Assembly: GCA_963682025.1 (NCBI GenBank)
Contig: OY821520.1
Coordinates: 235,711,530-235,775,529, forward strand
DNA: 64,000 bases
Direction: 5' to 3'
From: Cordilura impudica
Lineage: Eukaryota > Arthropoda > Insecta > Diptera > Scathophagidae
Shown: positions 1 to 11,468 of the stretch, in pieces
How positions within the stretch are numbered: position 1 is the first letter of the stretch
Layout of the letters: each line of letters starts with the position of its first letter
Position numbers and translations under genes: made by a program
Notes under the pieces: model-generated
What the model was told of the DNA's origin: nothing
Database searches by the model: none
Seen by the model: the letters and a program-made list of their open reading frames with translations, nothing else

Positions 1-80
1 TCTTCCATTGAGTTTCAACGATTTTAACTATTTTTTTTTTTTTTTTATGAAAATCTACAAATTATATACATCTTCTATTA
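1..80. repeat. AT-rich degenerate repeat, left of mariner copy 1
   Basis: Loose repeats of the form TCTTCTATTGATATAAA continue on the other side of the mariner at 1387. The mariner target TA is at 79-80. No gene is visible. Confidence 0.6.
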
Positions 81-1386
81 ACGGGTGATTTTTTAAGAGC
101 TTGATAACTTTTTTAAAAAAAAAAACGCATAAAATTTGCAAAATCTCATCGGTTCTTTATTTGAAACGTTAGATTGGTCCATGACATTTACTTTTTGAAG
201 ATAATTTCATTTAAATGTTGACCGCGGCTGCGTCTTAGGTGGTCCATTCGGAAAGTCCAATTTTGGGCAACTTTTTCGAGCATTTCGGCCGGAATAGCCC
301 GAATTTCTTCGGAAATGTTGTCTTCCAAAGCTGGAATAGTTGCTGGCTTATTTCTGTAGACTTTAGACTTGACGTAGCCCCACAAAAAATAGTCTAAAGG
401 CGTCAAATCGCATGATCTGGGTGGCCAACTTACCGGTCCATTTCTTGAGATGAATTGTTCTCCGAAGTTTTCCCTCAAAATGGCCATAGAATCGCGAGCT
501 GTGTGGCATGTAGCGCCATCTTGTTGAAACCACATGTCAACCAAGTTCAGTTCTTCCATTTTTGGCAACAAAAAGTTTGTTAGCATCGAACGATAGCGAT
601 CGCCATTCACCGTAACGTTGCGTCCAACAGCATCTTTGAAAAAATACGGTCCAATGATTCCACCAGCGTACAAACCACACCAAACAGTGCATTTTTCGGG
701 ATGCATGGGCAGTTCTTGAACGGCTTCTGGTTGCTCTTCACTCCAAATACGGCAATTTTGCTTATTTACGAAGCCATTCAACCAGAAATGAGCCTCATCG
801 CTGAACAAAATTTGTCGATAAAAAAGCGGATTTTCTGCCAACTTTTCTAGGGCCCATTCACTGAAAATTAGACGTTGTGGCAGATCGTTCGGCTTCAGTT
901 CTTGCACGAGCTGTATTTTATACGGTTTTACACCAAGATCTTTGCGTAAAATCTTCCATGTGGTCGAATAACACAAACCCAATTGCTGCGAACGGCGACG
1001 AATCGACATTTCACGGTCTTCAGTAACACTCTCAGAAACAGACGCAATATTCTCTTCTGTACGCACTGTACGCATTCGTGTGGTTGGTTTAATGTCCAAT
1101 AAAGTAAACTGAGTGCGAAACTTGGTCACAATCGCATTAATTGTTTGCTCACTTGGTCGATTATGTAGACCATAAATCGGACGTAAAGCGCGAAACACAT
1201 TTCGAACCGAACACTGATTTTGGTAATAAAATTCAATGATTTGCAAGCGTTGCTCGTTAGTAAGTCTATTCATGATGAAATGTCAAAGCATACTGAGCAT
1301 CTTTCTCTTTGACACCATGTCTGAAATCCCACGTGATCTGTCAAATACTAATGCATGAAAATCCTAACCTCAAAAAAATCACCCGT
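81..1386 (-). mobile_element. Complete DD41D mariner element, copy 1
   Basis: A 1306-bp element begins ACGGGTGATTTTTTAAGAG and ends AAAAAAATCACCCGT, so its termini are inverted repeats of roughly 25-30 bp. It is flanked by TA at 79-80 and 1387-1388, the expected mariner target duplication. One uninterrupted transposase ORF fills it on the minus strand. It has the same length as copy 2 (22729-24034), and by eye only about three bases differ. This implies recent transposition. Confidence 0.95.
188..1273 (-). CDS. mariner transposase (DD41D), copy 1, intact
   Basis: This 361-residue cut-and-paste transposase of the IS630-Tc1-mariner superfamily would bind the element's inverted repeats and integrate at TA. 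The N-terminal half holds two helix-turn-helix regions (about residues 5-30 and 89-113). The catalytic aspartates are D159 (in FSDEAHF), D252 (in QQDGATCH) and D294 (in CDLTPLD). There are 41 residues between the last two, so this is a DD41D type, as in the rosa-related mariners, rather than the usual DD34D. The motif around D294 departs from the common SPDLAPSD form. The length is usual for mariner and the ORF has no stop or frameshift. It differs from copy 2 at residue 344 (D here, N there). Start chosen at the ATG nearest the terminal repeat. Confidence 0.95.
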   Translation of the reverse strand: MNRLTNEQRLQIIEFYYQNQCSVRNVFRALRPIYGLHNRPSEQTINAIVTKFRTQFTLLDIKPTTRMRTVRTEENIASVSESVTEDREMSIRRRSQQLGLCYSTTWKILRKDLGVKPYKIQLVQELKPNDLPQRLIFSEWALEKLAENPLFYRQILFSDEAHFWLNGFVNKQNCRIWSEEQPEAVQELPMHPEKCTVWCGLYAGGIIGPYFFKDAVGRNVTVNGDRYRSMLTNFLLPKMEELNLVDMWFQQDGATCHTARDSMAILRENFGEQFISRNGPVSWPPRSCDLTPLDYFLWGYVKSKVYRNKPATIPALEDNISEEIRAIPAEMLEKVAQNWTFRMDHLRRSRGQHLNEIIFKK

Positions 1387-2394
1387 TATTATAAACCTTC
1401 AATTGAAACAAATCTTCTATTGAAATAAATCTTCAATTGATGGAAATCTTCTATCGACAGAAATCTTCTATTGATAAAACTATTCGATTGGTATAAATCT
1501 GCTATTTCTAATAATTTTATATTGAAATAAATCTACAACTAATATTAAACTTTTTTTTAATTAAATCCCCGATTGATAGTTATCTTCCATTGAATTTAAA
1601 CGATTTTAACTATTTTTAATTCCTTTATATTAACTCATAGTGTCTGCTTGTGTGTGTGTGTCGACAAAACTTTGGATAGATTTTTAACCCTTTTTCCGGG
1701 ATCCAATCGAGCTGAAACTTTGCAGGCAGACTCGTGGCGACGACAAAAATGATCTAACAATTTTTTTTTTTACCAAAAATTTTTGAAAAAAATTTTTTTT
1801 TTGATTTTTGACTAGATATTTTCGATCAATTATTTAATTACGTGATAATTAATTTAATTTAATTAATTTAAATTTAAAAATAAAGGGAGAATAATATAAA
1901 CTTGGTTTTTATGGGTTGGGTTTTTTTTTTTATTTATGAAAATATACAAATTATATAAATCTTCTATTGTTATAAACCTTCAGTTGAAGAAAATCTTCTA
2001 TTGATATAAATCTTCAATTGATATTAATCTTCTATTGATAAAAATATTATAATCTACTATTAATATTAATCTTTTTCGAAATGAATTTACAAATAATATT
2101 AATCTTTGTTGATATTAATCTACCATTGATTCAAAACTACGATTTAAATTAATTTTTTATTCATAAAAATCTACTAATTACATAAAAATTCTAATGATAT
2201 AAATCTTCAATTGATATAAATCTTCAACTGACAGAAAACTTCAATTGATAAAAAATATTCTATTGATATAATTCTACTATCGATATTAATCTTCTATTGA
2301 AATAAATCTACAACGACTATTATTAATCCTTTTTTAATATAAATCCATGATTGATATTAATCTTATATTGATTTTTTGAAGTATTTACACTACT
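1387..2394. repeat. Degenerate AT-rich tandem repeat with a small insertion
   Basis: Irregular repeats of about 17-20 bp (AATCTTCTATTGATATAAA and variants) fill the stretch. Between about 1640 and 1930 lies different sequence: a TG microsatellite, then CCGGGATCCAATCGAGCTGA, which resembles the repeat unit at 61.0-61.5 kb. No coding potential seen. Confidence 0.6.
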
Positions 2395-2545
2395 TTTCAT
2401 ACCCTACACCACTATGTGGTCAGGGTGTAATGAGTTTGTAAATACCAAATATATTTGACCTAAGACCCTTTCTCTAAACACATGGTATATGGTATCGTAT
2501 ATGTAGTTGGTCTAGATCGACTATAATTTTCTTATTTGTTAATGA
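2395..2545 (-). repeat. mini-me/DINE-1-like repeat, fragment
   Basis: ATACCCTACACCACTATGTG at the left and a TAGTTGGTCTAGATCGACTA-like block near the right match the two ends of the full copy at 29836-30581 in reverse orientation. The interior, including the GACGGACA core, is missing. The family name is an inference from the dipteran GTCY microsatellite core present in fuller copies. Confidence 0.6.
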
Positions 2546-3560
2546 TGAAAATCTACAAATTATATAAATCTTTTGCTGATAGAAATCTTCCAATCATATG
2601 ATTCATAATAATTTAAAACAATCATAATATTCTCTTAATTATAAATTTCTATCAATTTGTAAAGAGACACATACTGCTGCATTGGAAGCAAGGAAAAATT
2701 GATTCATTGAGAATGACTCATTTCTATCAATCAAATTGTAAATATGAAACAAACATAATTTTTTATCAATTGTAGACTTTCTTAGTGTAAATGTAAATTT
2801 CAAACAATTGTAGATTTCAATCAACCGATTTCTACTAATAATAAATTTCTATTAATGGTAGAATTTTATCAATTACAAATTTAAAACAAATTATTTTAAT
2901 CGTTGGAAGATTTTTTAGCAAACATCGATTTTTACAGATTGTAAAAATTTTGCTTATTGCTTTTCTATCAATTGTAGACTTATATCAGACGCAGAATTCA
3001 ATCAATATCATATTTCAATAACAAACTTCGATTAGTCCTAGATTTCTATCAATTGTAAATTTCAAACAATCAATTCTAGAAGTCATATTGGCAGATAGAA
3101 ATATTAATTCAAAATTTAAGACAATCCTAGATTTCAATTAAGCGATTTTTTTTTTTAAATAAGTTTCTTCTTATCAATCAAAATTTCAAACAATCTTTGA
3201 TTGTTATCGATTGTAGTTTTTTTTAGCGTAGAATTTTCCAAATTGTAGATTTTTTCAATCGTAGATTTTCATAAATTTAAAACATTTATTTCAATCATTG
3301 GTAGCTTTGTATCAATTTTAGATTTTGATCAATCTTAGGGTTTTCAACACATTTATTTCAATCATTGATATCAATCTAAGATTTATATCGATTTTCGATT
3401 ATCAGTCACAGATTTATATCTATAGTGTTATCAATTGTAAAATCAAACAATTATGGTTTTCTATCAATTGCAGATTTATATCAAATATCAATCAATCCTT
3501 GATTTATATCAATTGATAACTAAATTACAGAATTTTAAGTGAATTTATTGATACATTTTC
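2546..3560. repeat. Degenerate AT-rich repeat field (TTTCTATCAATTGTAGA type)
   Basis: The same family as 1387-2394 but mostly reverse-complemented (TTTCTATCAATTGTAAATTT). Short open frames here are shadows of the repeat; no gene is supported. Confidence 0.55.
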
Positions 3561-4470
3561 GAACAAATTCTTTTAATTCTTTCAGGCCCGCTCACACACT
3601 TTACGCAACTTTAAATAAATAAATTTTAATCACCTTGCTTTTATTAAAATTATTTAATGTTATTAAATTGTAATTCACATTATTAAATACATTGCACAAA
3701 ATGAAGTACATAAATTTTGGAAAAGGGGGTCCTGAAAGAGTTAGACGTATTTCTCTGAATTCATATTATTTTCTTAAACGATTTTTAATTATTTTTTCGA
3801 AGATTTTATTTTCCTTTTATAAGCAAGATTGATTTTCCAAATTTTTTTAAAATACATAAACTTTTGGTTAAAATTGTTTTAATTATATGTATGTAAATGT
3901 TTTTATTTTTTTTTTGAAGAGGACAGTAATACGGAAACAAGTAAATGCACATAGAATTAGCTAAAATAATAATTATAAAGCGTGAGAGTTTTTAGTATTG
4001 GAGTTAGTAGAACTAAAAATTAACTTTTGCAGTTGATATGTGAAAAAAGTTTTAGATTAAAAAAAATATATTATCTTAAAAATATAAATATAACAAAAAA
4101 CCTGTTTGAGCTGATAACAACAGAGCAGAAAGAGAATACTCTACAAATTTTAAACGAAAAAATTTGAAAGTTTAATTTATCATAATTTAATTTAAGAAAA
4201 AATTGTACAAAACGTTAATTTAATTAAAGTGAAAACAATTATAAATTCTAACTACGATCCTAAGATTCTGTTAGTTTTTAATTAAATTTTTGTTTCTGAA
4301 ATGTTAAAGTTAATTTAAATATATTTGGGAACTTATAATTCCCAATAACCAAATCGGCCGGCCTACCTTACCCCAATTATTATAAATTGGTGCAAACGTT
4401 TTACCTTACTCAACTAAGAAATATTAAAAAACTTAAACTTCTGACTTCTATATTGCCCGAAATATGACGG
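3561..4470. other. AT-rich DNA without recognisable features
   Basis: I see no coding region, structured RNA or clear repeat. It probably belongs to an intron or intergenic spacer. Confidence 0.4.
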
Positions 4471-4479
4471 CGTGAAAAG

Positions 4480-5980
4480 GCACTGTTTTAAGAAAAGATA
4501 TGTTTTAAGAAAATGGAATTTTTTAGAAAAGGTACGTTTTACGAAAATTTACTTTTTAAGGAAAAGGTATTTCATAAGAAAATTTACTTTAAAAAAAAAA
4601 TACTTTTTTTAAGAAAATGTATTTTTTCAGGAAAATGTACTTTTTTTTATATAAGTAATCTTTAACGAAAGGTACTTTTTAAAAAAGATACTTTTTTAAG
4701 AAAAGGTATTTATCAGAAAATTAATTTTTTTTAAATATTTACTTTTTTCTTAAAAGAAAATGAACTTTTGTAGGAAAATTTACTTTAAACAAGTAATCTG
4801 TTAAGAAAAGGTACTTTTTTAAAAAAGATACTTTTTTAAGTAAAGGCACTTTTTTATGCAAAGGAACTTTTTTAAGAAAATATACTTTTAAAGAAAATTT
4901 ACTTTTATGAAAATGCACTTTTTTCAGAAAAGGCATTTTTAATAGGTACCTTTTTAAGGCACTTTTAAGAAAAGTTATTTTATTAAGAAAAGGTACTATT
5001 TTAAGAAAAGGTACTTCTTTAAGAAATGGTAATTTTTTTTAGAAAAATTATTTTTTAACAAAAGGTACTTTATTAAAAAAAGGTACTTCTTTAAGAAGAG
5101 ATAAATTTTTTTAAAAGAAAAAGTAATTTATTAAGAAAAGGTATTTCATTTAGGTAATTTATTAAGCAAAGGTACTTCTTTAACAAAAGGTACTTTTTAC
5201 GGAAATGTCCTTTTTTTAAGAAAAAACGCGTTTTAAGAAAAGGTACTTTTTGAAGAAAATTTACTTTTTTAAGTAACTTCTTAAGAAAAGGTACTCCTTT
5301 AAGAAAAGGTGCATTTTAAGGAAAGCTACTTTTTAAGAAAAGGCATTTTTAAGAAGAGGTACTTCTTTAACCTTTAACGGTGTAGGTGGTGGTAAATTTT
5401 ACCCTCTCTTAATTTTTTTTTTATAAAAAAGGTTGTGAAATTAATAAAAAAAGGTTGAAATTAATATAACAAAAATTTAAAATTTTAAAAAAACATATAA
5501 TTATAAAAAAAATGTTTTTATAATTATGTTTTATAATTATTTTTTTTAGTAAAATAACCTCCATAGTTAAAGGTTAGGGTAAGCTACTTTTTAAGAAAAA
5601 GTACTTTTTAAGCAAGGTACTTGTTAAGAAAAGGTCATTTGTAGGAAAAAGGTACTCTTATAGGAAAATTTATTTTTTTAAGGAAAGCTATTTTTTAAGA
5701 AAAATTAATTTTTAAGGAAAGGTACTTTTTTAAGAATAGGTACTTTTTAAGAAATGATACTTTTTGAAATAAAAGTACTTTTAAAGAAAAGGAATTTTAT
5801 TTAAGCACATTTTTAGGAATATGTATTTTTTTTTATAAAAAACTACTTTTTTAAGAAAAGGTATTTTTTGGAAAGGACACTTTTATTAAGAAAAGTTCGA
5901 TTTTTAGGAAAATGTATATTTTTAAGATAATGTACTTTTTTTAAGAAAAGATAAATTTTTGACAAGTTATTTAAAAATAA
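4480..5980. repeat. Degenerate ~17-bp minisatellite (TTTTTAAGAAAAGGTAC)
   Basis: About 1.5 kb of imperfect head-to-tail units close to TTTTTAAGAAAAGGTAC, with deletions and T/A-run length changes. Positions about 5375-5580 are different AT-rich sequence. The long open frame on the minus strand at 4739-4936 is the translated repeat (K/L/F-rich), not a gene. Confidence 0.75.
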
Positions 5981-6840
5981 AATTTTTCACTTTTCGCTCC
6001 GCCTTATTTCAGTAACTGTTATTAAATTAAATATTTCATTGTTTTGTAGGATATGACATTCATGCCAAGGCTGAGGTCGCAAACAAGTTTTAAAATAGAA
6101 GTTTCCATTTATTATTTATAGAATTTTAAATTTATTATTTATGGAATTTCAATTATTGATTCAGTAAGAAATTAAATTTGCTCCAGATCAGGGCGATTCA
6201 CAAAAAAGGTTTTTTCTTTTAATATTTGCAACTCTTAAAAGGGAATATTAATTCTTATGGCCGAAAAAACCGATTTTATTCAAATATGATGTTATGAGAA
6301 GGAGAAAGTATATATTTTTGTAAAAATAATAATTTTATATTTAGTGCGGCCGCGAGGTTTGAACCAGCGTCTATCTTACATACACTAGTACTTGAACTTT
6401 TTGGTCATGCGCTTAAACGCACTCAGGCTTACGAGCAGTGTGGCTATTAATGTCAGAAGATACTACACTAACAAACATGACAATCGTTTTCGCCCTTTAT
6501 ATAGAAAAAGTCTAATCAATTACAACATAAAAATTAATATGTTCAATGTAATCACTGCCAGAAACCTGTCTGATTAAGAATATTTACAGAGTAGTTATGA
6601 TTTTTAGAAAAATCATATAATCAAAATATTTTCTTTTTTACTTTTTTACTGGTGCCTTGTTATCGCAAAACCATGATTTATCACTTCTGAACAATGCCAG
6701 CTTATTGAAAAAAAATTATCGACGTTAAAAATTACAAAAGGCAACAAAAAACATAAACAAGTGTTAATTCGTCTATGCCGAATCTTTGATACCCTCTAGC
6801 CGGCTTTTGCATTTACATTAATATCTGGACTTATTTAAAG
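5981..6840. other. Unassigned AT-rich DNA
   Basis: No supported gene. A short ORF at 6392-6577 has no recognisable motif. Confidence 0.35.
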
Positions 6841-7340
6841 GCCAAAAGCAGCCAACACATACCTTTATTTTCATATCAATTACCTATGTGCGTTTCTAAA
6901 TTTTCTACGGTGCCCAACACAATCATGACTGTGTTCGTTTTAATATTTCGTTATTTACACGAACATTTTTCTATCACGTATTTTTTGTTTCAAACACACA
7001 TAAAGCACACAGATTCGAGTGTTGCTTTATTTGAAGTTCGTGTTCTGGTACGTGTACTGAGAAAAAACATAACATGTATAATGAACAGGTTCGAGTTCAG
7101 TTATATTTTAAGTCGTGTTCTGGCTCGTGTACTAAGAAAAAACAGAACATGTACAATAATTAGGTTCGAGTTCAGTTATAGTTTAAGTCGTGTTCTGGTT
7201 TGTGTACTAAGAAAAAACAGAACATGTACAATAAACAGGTTCGAGTTCAGTTATATTTTAAGTCGTGTTCTGGCTCGTGTACTAAGAAAAAATTGAACAT
7301 GTACAATAAACAGGTTCGAGTTCAGTTATATTTTAAATAA
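6841..7340 (+). repeat. Repeat arm with 75-bp tandem units
   Basis: Units starting GTTCGAGTTCAGTTATA recur at 7089, 7164, 7239 and 7314, an exact 75-bp period. Because 75 is a multiple of three, the frame 6886-7296 stays open and repeats the same 25 residues (ending near RVLARVLRKN), which mimics a gene. The leader (AAATTTTCTACGGTGCCCAA) is shared with the arms at 56.9-57.2 kb and 57.2-57.5 kb. An inverted partial copy follows at 7690-7825. I read this as a non-autonomous foldback-type repeat, not a protein gene. Confidence 0.7.
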
Positions 7341-7689
7341 CTGAATATAAATAATTTAAATTTATTAAAATTTATTAAATAACGAAACGAAAAAATTTAC
7401 ATGTCTGATTGAAACCTGCTAGAAAGATTTAAGTGCAGTGTGTAGTTTTTGTGTCGTAAGTATTTTATTACCATCTTTTATTAAAATAAAAAACAGTCAA
7501 TAACAACAATTGTAAATAATTTCAACGTAAATCACAAAAAAATGGCTAATAAAATTTTAAAATATTTGACAATTGTAAACAATTTGCAACGTAAGTCATA
7601 AAAAAGGGTCAATAAAATTTTAATAAATTTGGTTGAAACAATTGTCATCGTTTTTATCGGGGTGTATCAGATCGCGAATTGATGTTTAA

Positions 7690-7825
7690 ATTTTTCGCAG
7701 TACACGAGCCAGAACACGAATTTAAAATATAACTGAACTCTAACCTGTTTATTGTACATGTTCTGTTTTTTCTTAGTACACGAGCCAGAACACGACTTAA
7801 AATATAACTGAACCCGAACCTGAGT
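7690..7825 (-). repeat. Inverted partial copy of the 75-bp repeat
   Basis: AGTACACGAGCCAGAACACG and the following sequence are the reverse complement of units at 7089-7314, separated by about 350 bp of AT-rich spacer. The two form a potential large hairpin. Confidence 0.7.
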
Positions 7826-8279
7826 TTCTATTTTTTCTCCCTAATTATTAAACTAAATTTTATATTAAAAAAAAAAATCAAAATTAGTGTAATTGAATTT
7901 AAAAAAAATCATAAAAATCTAAATTATAAATTATCAAAAATAACAAAGATAAATGTTTTATAAATGATAAGTCATGAAAAACCAAAAAATATGTTTTTAC
8001 CATTCACTAATTAAAAGCATACCACAATAAAATAAACAATAAACATGCAAACATATTTACAACATATATACACCTAATTTTATATGATATATGTATATAC
8101 ATTTTTTTTTTTTTTGAAAAAGGTGCATATAGTATATTCAAACAAAAATCAAAAATGTTTACAATTGCCAAAGTGCAGCCAAAAAGATTATTTTTTTGTT
8201 GAAATTTTGCTTAAAAAATTAAACGTCTACTAAATTTAGAATCGATAAATAATAAAATGATAAAGTAAAAAGGGAAAAC
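7826..8279. other. AT-rich DNA 3' of the Q/N-rich exon
   Basis: No gene or clear repeat is visible. If the exon at 8280-8811 is spliced at its right-hand donor, this is intron. Confidence 0.4.
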
Positions 8280-8811
8280 CTGCCTGGGGTGTAGTATAGA
8301 ACAATTCAGAACAATTAGACAACTGAAAGGATAATTGACGCTGAAGCATTGGATGATGGGGATGTACAGTTGGTTGAGGCGGCTCATAAAATCCTGAGGT
8401 TGAGAGTGTTAATGAATAATCCATAGGATTATCATCATTTATAAAAGATGTTTGGGAGGTGGTAGGTTGTTGTGAAGCACAATATATATTGTTGTTATTG
8501 TTGCTGATGATGTTGTTGTTATTATTATTCGAATTATTTGATATTAGCAGGTTTTCTGGTAGATCCTGTTGTTCATGCTCGTTTTGTTGTGGCTCAACAC
8601 CTGAACCGGCAGGTGCTATGAAAGATGAGTTGTAAAATGATGTTTGTTGTAAATTAAAATGATGATTGGTGTTGGAGTTGTTGTTAAATTGATTAATAAT
8701 GGAATTATTTTTTTGATAGAATTTGGAATATTGTCTCAGTGAGTGAATACTTTGCTCACGCAAATGATAAGTAGTTTGTTGTCCATCAATCGTAGGATCT
8801 GGCAATAAAAC
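8280..8811 (-). CDS. Q/N-rich exon, possibly a C-terminal exon of phosphorylase kinase gamma
   Basis: A minus-strand open frame of about 177 codons is rich in Gln, Asn and His with Asn runs, typical of insect low-complexity coding sequence. It follows a good acceptor (TTTTATAG then GTT TTA TTG) and ends at a donor-like CAG/GTTTTC. Read in phase 0 from the acceptor it continues the phase 0 left by the last kinase exon (donor at 21086), so it could be a long C-terminal extension. Insect phosphorylase kinase gamma is, from memory, longer than the vertebrate form. The alternatives are a separate minus-strand gene, or read-through to a stop near 8236. About 12 kb lies between it and the kinase exons, and I did not find the expected calmodulin-binding regulatory region. 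Confidence 0.45.
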
Positions 8812-10489
8812 CTATAAAATTCGTTTTGGGTAATATAAAACAAAACAAAAAAAAAAAAAACATTGAAATAATAAATAAATGATTAAATAAAAAAAAAAAT
8901 AAGCAGTTTGCTTCATTTTTTTTTCTTTTTGTAAGGGATTGATAAAATGAAAAATATGAATTCTTCACTAAAAACTTAAATAATATAATGAAATTAAAAC
9001 CAGAATCGTTAAAGAGAAAAACTACTTAAAAATTATACAATTTTGTTTTTTTTTCTTCTTCTTCTATAATTATAAACATGAAAACCTAACCTAAAATATA
9101 TCACTAAATCTATAAAATAAAAAAAATTTGTACAAAATTTTTAAAATCTAAAACATTTTTCTTTATATGCACCTTTATAAAACAAAAGTTATTTTTTTTT
9201 AATGAAAACAAAAAAAAAAAAAAAATTAATAAAAGGACATGCACCAACATGCTGATATGAAGAATAAACATAGTAGGAGAAAAATATAGGTAGAGGAAAG
9301 GAAACAAATTCATAAAAAAACAAAACGTGTTCACAAAACAGAAAGTAAAGAACAGAAATGTAAAAAACTGTACGACTGTTTAATTAAACGATTAATCGAT
9401 TATATATATATATATCTATATTAATTTTAAATATCACTTAATCGAATATTTATGATATTTAAAAAAAAGTCTGGTTAAACTCAGAATCTCTATAAATACG
9501 ACAAACAAAAAATTTTTTAAATTTAAAACCTTTTTATAAAATTTAAATAACTATAAAAATTTATTTATTTAATACAGTTATAAATTATTTAGTTATTATA
9601 AAATGAAAAATATATTTATTTTCAGAAATTAAAATTTTTTGTCCATTCTCAAATTTCTCGAAGAATTCTTTTAAATAAAAGATTGTTGCCAACCTTAAAA
9701 GTTATCAATCTAAAATTATTTCAAAGTTTAAAATTTTTTTTATTTTTCGATTTTTTAAATCTAAAATTTTGTTAAAAAGTAAAATCAGCTAATTTTTTTT
9801 TTAAATTTAGATTTCTTTTCGTTTTAAATATATGTATATTTGAAAATTTTTAAAATTCACGAATTTTTTTTAAATTTTAGATTTTGATCCATTAAAAATT
9901 TCCTCACAGAGTAACAGCAGCAATTTTTCGTTAAATTAAGATTTTTATCAATTTATATTTGAAACTTTTAAAATTTTTATTTTTTTTTTTTTAATTAAAA
10001 TTTTTTATAATTTTTTTTGTTAGAAATTTCAGAAAATTTTAAAAATTTCGAATTATTTCTTTTAATTTATTTTATTTATCAATGTAAAATTTCTTAAACT
10101 AAAATCAGGGTTTTTCATTGAAATGTATAATTGGGAATTTTGAAAATTCATTTTTTTCTTTAAATTTAAGATTTTTATCTATATATATATAAAAAAATTT
10201 ATGAATATTTAAATGAGCCTAAAGGTATGTTAATCAATTTTAGCAATTCACTATTCAACACAGAGCATCTGATATAGAATTTAAATCATTCGCATTAACA
10301 GGGCGTAACAAATTATTATAAATATCTTATTTAATTTAATTTAATATTTTAAGACAGATTAAACATAAATTTTATCATTCTCAGCTTCTCCTCCATATGA
10401 AATATAACTATGCCAATTTTCACACTCCTCCGTGCCCGGATATTGCTTAAAAAAGGGAACAAAAAATTCACCTTCACGTATTAATATAT
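8812..10489. other. AT-rich non-coding stretch
   Basis: Long poly-T and poly-A runs and TTTTTAAATTTAGATTTTTA-like sequence; a TA microsatellite near 9400-9418. An exon-like minus-strand frame at about 10360-10457 is discussed in the findings. No other gene is seen. Confidence 0.4.
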
Positions 10490-10739
10490 AGATTATTATT
10501 ATTTGGGTGTTTATTATAATGTAAAATTACAATAAACCTAATTCTAAAGCACTAGCAACTTAGGCTATCGGCTTACTTTTGAATAAAAAATGTGTTCATA
10601 TACATTTTTTTAGACTATTTAGTTGCAAAGGCAATTTTAGATCTTATTATGTTCTTTTATACGTTGTAGAAACTCATAAACTTTGTATATATTTTCTTCT
10701 GATGGGCATTTTAATAATTCTAAAATATTGTTCGTGTTA

Positions 10740-10920
10740 CATATTCTTAACCGCGATGGACATTCATATAGAAGATGGAGAGTTGTTAATGTTCAGTTGT
10801 TGCAGAATGAGCATACTGGCTGAGGGTCCTTAGATATCAGATGTTGGTGAGTGTATCGAGTGTATGTTAGGCGAAGCCTTGTAAAACATTTGTTTTTATG
10901 AATGTTGGTTGAAGTTGGAA
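10740..10920 (-). pseudogene. LINE A C-terminal Cys/His segment (broken)
   Basis: Minus-strand translation gives CFTRLRLTYTRYTH followed by PQPVCSFCNN and LTTLHLLYECP. This matches the region after RNase H in I and R1-type LINEs (RIGHTRLTHSY...CPFC...HILLDCP). Stops interrupt it. Confidence 0.7.
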
Positions 10921-11094
10921 GATTAATTAGAGTTTTTTTGGAGATTAATGTTTCTGTAAAGCTGATTGTATCTATCCCATTTTTTGTAAATTGCTGAGTT
11001 TAAGTTTGCGATGTGGGCTCTTGATATAACTTTTTTAGACTGTGGTATAAAAATATAGGTTGGTTGAAGACAGGCTGCTTCATTTCCCATTATA

Positions 11095-11400
11095 TTAACG
11101 TGACGTAATTGTATTTTTTAATTGTATCAGTAATTGTTGAATACAAATTATTGCTTCACTTTTGTTTATAGGGTTTAAAGCTGCATCGAAGACCGAACGG
11201 CTGTCGGTACAAATAATGTGTCTATTAGATGTAGCTGCACATATTTTTAGAGCTTTAATGATTGCTTCAGCTTTAGCTTCAAATAAAGTTGCTGTTTGAG
11301 GAAGTAAACCTGTTTTTAGGTTTTTACCAACTTCTTCAACAATAGCAAATCCTACATAATACGATGTTTTGGATCCATCTGTGTAGATAAAATTTCCCAA
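11095..11400 (-). pseudogene. LINE A RNase H domain
   Basis: About 100 residues with the RNase H signature: D in YTDGSKT, E in LFEAKAEAI and D in CTDSRSVFD. RNase H would remove the RNA strand during target-primed reverse transcription and is a mark of I-clade LINEs. It is separated from the reverse transcriptase ORF by a frameshift/stop around 11400-11470, so it is not translatable as a polyprotein. Confidence 0.85.
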
Positions 11401-11468
11401 GGTGGGTGGTTCTCCAAAGGTTGCTTTAGTTTTAGGTTTTTAATGCTTCTTTGTAATTTTAAAAATAT

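Noticed and set aside
4739..4936. Lys/Leu/Phe-rich open frame on the minus strand
   Set aside because: It is the translated 17-bp minisatellite; the same residues repeat with the DNA period.
6886..7296. 136-codon ORF with repeated RVLARVLRKN
   Set aside because: Product of a 75-bp repeat whose length is a multiple of three; the related copies at 57 kb are mirrored on both strands, so this is not a gene.
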